A stretch of DNA of 64,000 bases from Faeciplasma gallinarum. Lineage in GTDB: Bacteria > Bacillota > Clostridia > Oscillospirales > Ruminococcaceae. Every line of letters starts with the position of its first letter. Positions within the stretch are counted from its first letter, which is position 1. Shown here in pieces: positions 59,677 through 64,000 of the stretch. Position numbers and translations under genes: made by a program. The notes under the pieces are model-generated. The model was not told the DNA's origin. It ran no database searches and was given only the letters and a program-made list of their open reading frames with translations. The stretch lies in assembly GCA_018711085.1 (NCBI GenBank), contig DVIR01000056.1:90792-154791 (forward strand), written 5' to 3'.

Positions 59677-60795
59677 TTATCCTACGAGACCCGATCTCTC
59701 AAGACCTTCCGTGAAGTACCGTTGCAGGAACACGTACATTATCAGGATAGGCGCTATTGACAGAAGGCATCCCGCCTCAAGCCAAACAATCTTACGCCGC
59801 GTTCCCACCTGAGTGTTTCTAAACAGCTGGCTGTCAAGTCTTGTCGAAAGTTTTCGCAGCATTGTAGCTACCGTATCGTTGTTTTTGAAGAACGTCGAAC
59901 TGATGTAGTAGTCGTTCCAGTACCAAACGATTGAGAACAGGAATACCGTCAGGAACGCCGACGATGCGTTAGGCACCATTACCTTGACAAACGTCTTGAA
60001 CGGGCCGCAGCCGTCGAGGTATGCGGCGTCCTCAAGCTCTTTGGGAAGTCCCTTAAAGAACTGCCTGAATATCAGGATGAAGAGTCCCGCTCTTATACCG
60101 TTTGCAAACACCGCGGGTGCGTACATTACAACGGGGTTATCTATAAGCGATACATAGTGGCTGAGCTGGTCGGTGGATGTCTGAATAGTCATGCCCAAGA
60201 ATGTGCTCGCGCCTGCCGAGAACGCCACCTCTGTAAGTCCGAAGAACTTAAAGAACGCCCACTGAAGGTAAAGGGGTATGGTCGTTATCTGCGGAGGAAC
60301 TATGATCTGCATGATAACTATTGCAAACATTATCGCCTTGCCCTTGAAGTTGAATCTTGCGAAGCCGTAGCCCGTGATGGCGCATACGACAACCGAGAGC
60401 AGTGAGCAGACTATGTTTATCTTCAGCGTGTTCAAAAGCGTCGGGCCGAATTTCATTACATCCCACACGTCAACGACATTGCTGATGGTGAAGGACTTAG
60501 GCAGCCAGATGACAGAGGGGTCTGTCATCTGAACCGACGGTCTGAACGCCGTAGACAGCATGTAGATAAGAGGATAGAGGATTACGAAGCAGAGTCCGAA
60601 GAGTATTAGGAATCTGCATATAGGCCAGACCTTTTCAAGGAGCCTTTTACGGCGGAGGTATCTTAGATGCTCGGGAGCAAGCTGCCTTGCGTCAAGCGTT
60701 CCGGCTTTTTTGGCCGCCTTATACGCTTTAGTCTTTTCTTTAAGGTGCTTTGCGCGTTCCTTTGCAAACTGTCTTTCTTCTTTTGCGGTTGCCAT
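59677..60795 (-). CDS. Carbohydrate ABC transporter permease, MalG-like
   Basis: A 372-residue permease of the CUT1 sugar importers. A Lys/Arg-rich cytoplasmic N-terminus (1-60), six membrane segments (first about 65-90, FLILFGLCFVILYPLIYMLS) and the EAA loop LEDAAYLDGCGPFKTFVKVM define it. There is an extended stretch with STSTDQL-type residues between segments 3 and 5 (TSTDQLSHYVSLIDNPVVMYAP), which is longer than in typical MalG. It forms a pair with the preceding gene; ATP is presumably provided by a shared MsmK-like ATPase elsewhere, and no binding protein is in the window. Confidence 0.9.
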   Translation of the reverse strand: MATAKEERQFAKERAKHLKEKTKAYKAAKKAGTLDARQLAPEHLRYLRRKRLLEKVWPICRFLILFGLCFVILYPLIYMLSTAFRPSVQMTDPSVIWLPKSFTISNVVDVWDVMKFGPTLLNTLKINIVCSLLSVVVCAITGYGFARFNFKGKAIMFAIVIMQIIVPPQITTIPLYLQWAFFKFFGLTEVAFSAGASTFLGMTIQTSTDQLSHYVSLIDNPVVMYAPAVFANGIRAGLFILIFRQFFKGLPKELEDAAYLDGCGPFKTFVKVMVPNASSAFLTVFLFSIVWYWNDYYISSTFFKNNDTVATMLRKLSTRLDSQLFRNTQVGTRRKIVWLEAGCLLSIAPILIMYVFLQRYFTEGLERSGLVG

Positions 60796-60808
60796 TCGTA
60801 TCCCCCCT

Positions 60809-61795
60809 TTATACTTCGTAGTAAACGAACTTGTTTACTATCGGCAGGACTATGCAAAGGGCAAGAATTACTATAAGGAAGTATGCCCACGCCATAGCCG
60901 CCGAGTAACCATGGTTCCAAGCCGACGCCTGTTCCAGAACAAGCTCCATAACTCCGTTAGTCGTATCAATAAAGGAGTCGATGATTGTGTAGATGAGGTT
61001 TGCAACTATCATGGGGCTGATGTAAGGAAGGGTTATCTTCCAGAAGAACTCCCACGATGTAGCGCCCTCTATCTGTGCCGCCTCCTTTGCGGAGAACGGG
61101 ATGTTCTGCAAAGCCGCAAGGAAGATGATTATCTGAATACCCGAGTTCCAAACGAGGTTGAATATATCGCTTGTGACCAAAGATATCAGCTCGGTCACCG
61201 AGTCGCTTATATTATACACTCCTAAGAACCTCAGCAGCGCGCCCGCCATATCCGTTTCAAACATGGTTGAGAACTGATCTGCTCCGCCGGAATAACCGGA
61301 GGTATCCATATCGCCGTTTATGATGCTTATAACCGGTCCTGTCGCTATGATAACCGGCAGGAAGAATACTGCACGTGCAAACGTTCTTCCTCTGAACTTC
61401 TGGTTGAGGATTACCGCTATGAGTATCGAGAAGATTATGATTATAGGAGTCTTCCAAAGGGTGTCCTTGAGCACCGTCAAGAGCGCCTCGGTATAATCGG
61501 TATCCTTTGTGAATGTGTCAATGTAGTTTTGGATTCCTATGAACTCCGTGCTCATCTGACCTATCGTTACGGTCGTCTTGTTTAAAGAGTACCAAAACGA
61601 TGTAATCAGAGGGCTGATAAAGAAGTACAGCGTACCTATTATCCATATCGCCAAGAATCCGTATCCGTAAAGTGCCTTTCGCCTTTCGTAAGGTATCTTA
61701 AGACCTTTTACCTTAGGTTCCTTTGGTGCCTTAGGGGCTTTTGCGGCCTTTGGCGCCTTTACCGCCTTTGCGGCTTTTACTGCTGCTTCAGCCAT
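60809..61795 (-). CDS. Carbohydrate ABC transporter permease, MalF/LplB-like
   Basis: A 328-residue CUT1 permease. The N terminus is an Ala/Lys/Pro repeat (KAAKAVKAPKAAKAPKAPKE) before the first membrane segment (about 45-65, YGFLAIWIIGTLYFFISPLI). FWYSLNKTTVTIGQ and the EAA loop AAQIEGATSWEFFWKITLPY are typical. The start overlaps the DUF5696 stop by one base (TAATG) and the MalG-like gene follows after 13 bp, so the three form one operon. Substrate unknown; the association with DUF5696 suggests a plant polysaccharide fragment. Confidence 0.92.
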   Translation of the reverse strand: MAEAAVKAAKAVKAPKAAKAPKAPKEPKVKGLKIPYERRKALYGYGFLAIWIIGTLYFFISPLITSFWYSLNKTTVTIGQMSTEFIGIQNYIDTFTKDTDYTEALLTVLKDTLWKTPIIIIFSILIAVILNQKFRGRTFARAVFFLPVIIATGPVISIINGDMDTSGYSGGADQFSTMFETDMAGALLRFLGVYNISDSVTELISLVTSDIFNLVWNSGIQIIIFLAALQNIPFSAKEAAQIEGATSWEFFWKITLPYISPMIVANLIYTIIDSFIDTTNGVMELVLEQASAWNHGYSAAMAWAYFLIVILALCIVLPIVNKFVYYEV

Positions 61796-64000
61796 TATAC
61801 CAAGCCTCCTTCGTCAACGTAATCTGAATAGTTGTATGTGTTGCCGTCTGCGGTTATCTCTCCGGTCTCGAGGTTTACGGTCGTCACGTAGCCGTTGTCA
61901 TAGGTGGTTGTGATAACCGAGCCGTCTACTTCGTAGCCTACCATCAACGCGTCTGACACGGGAGCAAGCACTTCCTTAGCAAGCTTATACTCGCCTATGC
62001 ACTCGTCGAGCCATCCTTCGTACGTTGCGTAGTAAAGACCCACATAATCGGTGTTGTTAAGCTCTGTGGCAGAGCTGTAAATGAAGTCATACTGTATGTT
62101 GGATCCTGCGGCTATTGCCTTTAAGAACATCTCCTTAGACTCTGCCAAGCTGTTTATGGCTTCGGTGGAGTAGGGAACGTATCCGTGTAGAACCATCTGT
62201 ACAAACGGTATATCAAGGTCTGTGATCTTGAACTGGCTTGAGTCAAGCGGAACATTCTTTATCCTGTCGGCATACGGAATTACGTATGCGTTGGGCGCAT
62301 CGGCTATAATGCTTCCGGTGCTGTCCTTGACGAGCTGGTAGAAGTCCTTGATGTACTGAGCGGTGACGGTGCGGTTCGTCGCGTTCTTTGTTGAGTAGTC
62401 AGACCACAGCTTTGTTGAGAAGGAACCGAGTCCCGCTCCCGCGCCTTCAAACTTGCTTAAGTTCTTAGCCACCTTTTCCGCAAGGTCGGGGATTGACTTA
62501 GGAGCAAGCAGAGCGGGTGCAACTCCCGGCTCGGGTGTGCCGTAAGCTATGTTGTACTCATACGGTCTTGCGTATGACTTTGATATTCTGTACGCGGTGT
62601 CAAACAGCGTCAAGAAGCCGTTTCCGTTAGATGTGAATGTGTAGCTGTCAAGCGAGCCGTAATACTCAAGTCCGTTCTCGTTGAAGAACTCTATCATGTC
62701 CTCGTAGTCGCCCTTGCCGCCCAAGCATGCCGCCACGGAGTCGCCGGTGTCTATCTTTCCGGACATCGAATCGCTCGACCAGTCGTTATAGTTGATGACC
62801 ATGTCGGTTACGCCGAGGTCCATAAGCTCTGTTGTAATTTCAACGGCCTGCTCAAATGTTGTGAACGCAGTCTTTATGTCTATCGGTATGCCGAGGATGG
62901 ATTTTGACTTGAGCGTTCCGCCGTAGAAATCTACGAACAGCGGAGCGTAGTCGCTCTTGGTTGTATTTGTAAGACCCTCTTCTTCAATGAGGTGGTTTCT
63001 GTACACTTCCGCTACTTCGGTGTAGTCAACTACTTCGTTTTCGGAAGTTACGGGGTAGTATCTTACGGAGAGCTTGTCAACAGGTATCGAGCCGTCTCCT
63101 CTTTCAAACACCAGGATGTTTGACTGACCTGCCATGTTGTACTCGTCGGTAGAACGGAGTAGGAACGAGAAGTAGCAGTGGTTGTATCCGCCCTGTTCGC
63201 TGGTGTTGTATGCAACGGCTGCATTTACGGTTGCAAATTCATCGCCGTCGGTGGCAACCATGACAAGTCCGTTGTTGCCCCTCACCATCGCCAAAACGGG
63301 GAGGGTTGCCTGCTCGGTCTCGTCCGCTTTAAGCTCTCTTACCCTTGTAACGTCGTTGCCGTAAAGGGTTGAAGAGTAGTTTGCGTAGTTGGTCTTGCCG
63401 TTGTTGAGGTTTATAACCGCTCCCGAGCCGTCGGGGATTATCATGTATCCCGTCTCATCGCCGCCCGCTGCGCTCATGAAGGGCAGCATGGATATTTCGG
63501 TGAGAATTATAACGTCGGTGTCGGATTCCTCGGCGTTTACGCCTTCAACATAGCCGTCAACCTCGTCGATTTCGTCTGTGTATATCGTTGCCTCAAGGTA
63601 TCCGTCACAAAGTGTGAGGTGAAGCGGAACGTATGCATGAACCGAGCTGAAGTAATAGGTTATCTTAACGCCGTTTTCCTCAAGCTCGTATGTCGTCGTG
63701 CCCTGCTCGGTAGACTCTCTGTATGAGTAGTTGTAGCTCGCCGCATTCTGAGTACGGTCTGTTGCGTTTCCGTATCTCACGGCCAGGTTTGAAAGTCTTG
63801 TCTTGAGCGTCGGCGGCTTGCTGGTCGCGTCGTCTAAAAGCGCGTTTACGCAGTTGGTCCAGTGAACAAATCCCGACTCCTTGACGTAAAGTCCTACTCT
63901 TTCGTACTCTTCGTCAAGATACAGCTCAAGGGTGTCGTTTTCAGCTATGAGCGTGCTTCTTGCAAGCGCTTGCTCATCGGTGAGATACTCGACTTCCTCT
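61795..64000 (-). CDS. DUF5696 protein, C-terminal 735 residues (runs off the window)
   Basis: The frame is open to the window end; the visible 735 residues start inside the gene. It contains a beta-rich front part (YFSSVHAYVPLHLTLCDGYL, YMIIPDGSGAVINLNNGKTN, followed by LPVLAMVRGNNGLVMVATDG) and a barrel-like second half (DMVINYNDWSSDSMSGKIDT, YYGSLDSYTFTSNGNGF, IPFVQMVLHGYVPYSTEAIN), matching DUF5696 proteins that accompany sugar ABC transporters in Firmicutes. It is probably a secreted or anchored glycan-active or binding protein; no catalytic residues can be assigned. Cotranslated with the permease gene that follows. Confidence 0.8.
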   Translation of the reverse strand, partial: EEVEYLTDEQALARSTLIAENDTLELYLDEEYERVGLYVKESGFVHWTNCVNALLDDATSKPPTLKTRLSNLAVRYGNATDRTQNAASYNYSYRESTEQGTTTYELEENGVKITYYFSSVHAYVPLHLTLCDGYLEATIYTDEIDEVDGYVEGVNAEESDTDVIILTEISMLPFMSAAGGDETGYMIIPDGSGAVINLNNGKTNYANYSSTLYGNDVTRVRELKADETEQATLPVLAMVRGNNGLVMVATDGDEFATVNAAVAYNTSEQGGYNHCYFSFLLRSTDEYNMAGQSNILVFERGDGSIPVDKLSVRYYPVTSENEVVDYTEVAEVYRNHLIEEEGLTNTTKSDYAPLFVDFYGGTLKSKSILGIPIDIKTAFTTFEQAVEITTELMDLGVTDMVINYNDWSSDSMSGKIDTGDSVAACLGGKGDYEDMIEFFNENGLEYYGSLDSYTFTSNGNGFLTLFDTAYRISKSYARPYEYNIAYGTPEPGVAPALLAPKSIPDLAEKVAKNLSKFEGAGAGLGSFSTKLWSDYSTKNATNRTVTAQYIKDFYQLVKDSTGSIIADAPNAYVIPYADRIKNVPLDSSQFKITDLDIPFVQMVLHGYVPYSTEAINSLAESKEMFLKAIAAGSNIQYDFIYSSATELNNTDYVGLYYATYEGWLDECIGEYKLAKEVLAPVSDALMVGYEVDGSVITTTYDNGYVTTVNLETGEITADGNTYNYSDYVDEGGLV

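Overview
The window looks like chromosomal DNA from an endospore-forming, Gram-positive anaerobe of the Clostridia, most likely a Ruminococcaceae/Oscillospiraceae-type gut or rumen bacterium. The evidence is a Spo0A-like receiver, SpoIIP and a CotF-type coat protein, ferredoxin-dependent 2-oxoacid oxidoreductase, xylan and mannan glycosidases, GTG/TTG starts with strong Shine-Dalgarno sites, and many sigma-A promoters of the form TTGACA-17-TATAAT. I cannot name the genus. There are no phage genes, insertion sequences or CRISPR arrays. Most genes lie on the minus strand.

Region 1 (1-9.9 kb) is housekeeping and sporulation: partial spo0A, a UPF0237/UPF0210 pair, spoIIP, a VanY-like lipoprotein peptidase, a CBS-pair protein, a small lipoprotein, typA, tcdA and a CotF-like coat protein. 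It contains two short tandem-repeat arrays and a decayed duplication of the 3' end of the UPF0210 gene.

Region 2 (9.9-19.5 kb) is the most interesting metabolically. On the minus strand it reads: an isoleucine-type T-box leader, an HTH-cupin-acyl-CoA synthetase fusion, then (with its own promoter) a P-loop ATPase, a four-subunit VOR-type 2-oxoacid:ferredoxin oxidoreductase, ilvE, metY and metA. The gene set and the T-box suggest that branched-chain amino acids are made by activating branched short-chain fatty acids, reductively carboxylating the acyl-CoA and transaminating the product.

Region 3 (19.5-28.4 kb) holds a GH115 alpha-glucuronidase translationally coupled to an amidohydrolase, a DUF975-like membrane protein with a low-complexity tail, a PLP aminotransferase behind a 20-bp palindrome, trmO, a ZIP transporter and a small membrane protein.

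Region 4 (28.4-37.3 kb) is an oligopeptide ABC transporter (oppA-B-C-D-F). Both ATPases, one permease and the binding protein carry large insertions compared with the usual family lengths.

Region 5 (37.5-39 kb) is a frameshifted flavin-reductase-like pseudogene, a two-unit repeat with long perfect hairpins, and tRNA-Thr/tRNA-Tyr with a second copy of the tRNA-Tyr 3' end plus terminator.

Region 6 (39-59.4 kb) holds an ECF sigma factor with a membrane-anchored beta-propeller protein, a glycosyltransferase, a MocR-type aminotransferase, a GH25 lysozyme, an HTH-M18 aminopeptidase fusion, an MTA/SAH nucleosidase and acetyltransferase, a two-component system overlapping a truncated ROK-type regulator, an FtsX permease and adaptor with no adjacent ATPase, and a BioY transporter overlapping a GH26-like lipoprotein that lacks the expected acid/base residue. 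Region 7 (59.5-64 kb) is a sugar ABC permease pair with a DUF5696 protein running off the window. All functional calls are from reading the sequence; no database search was run.
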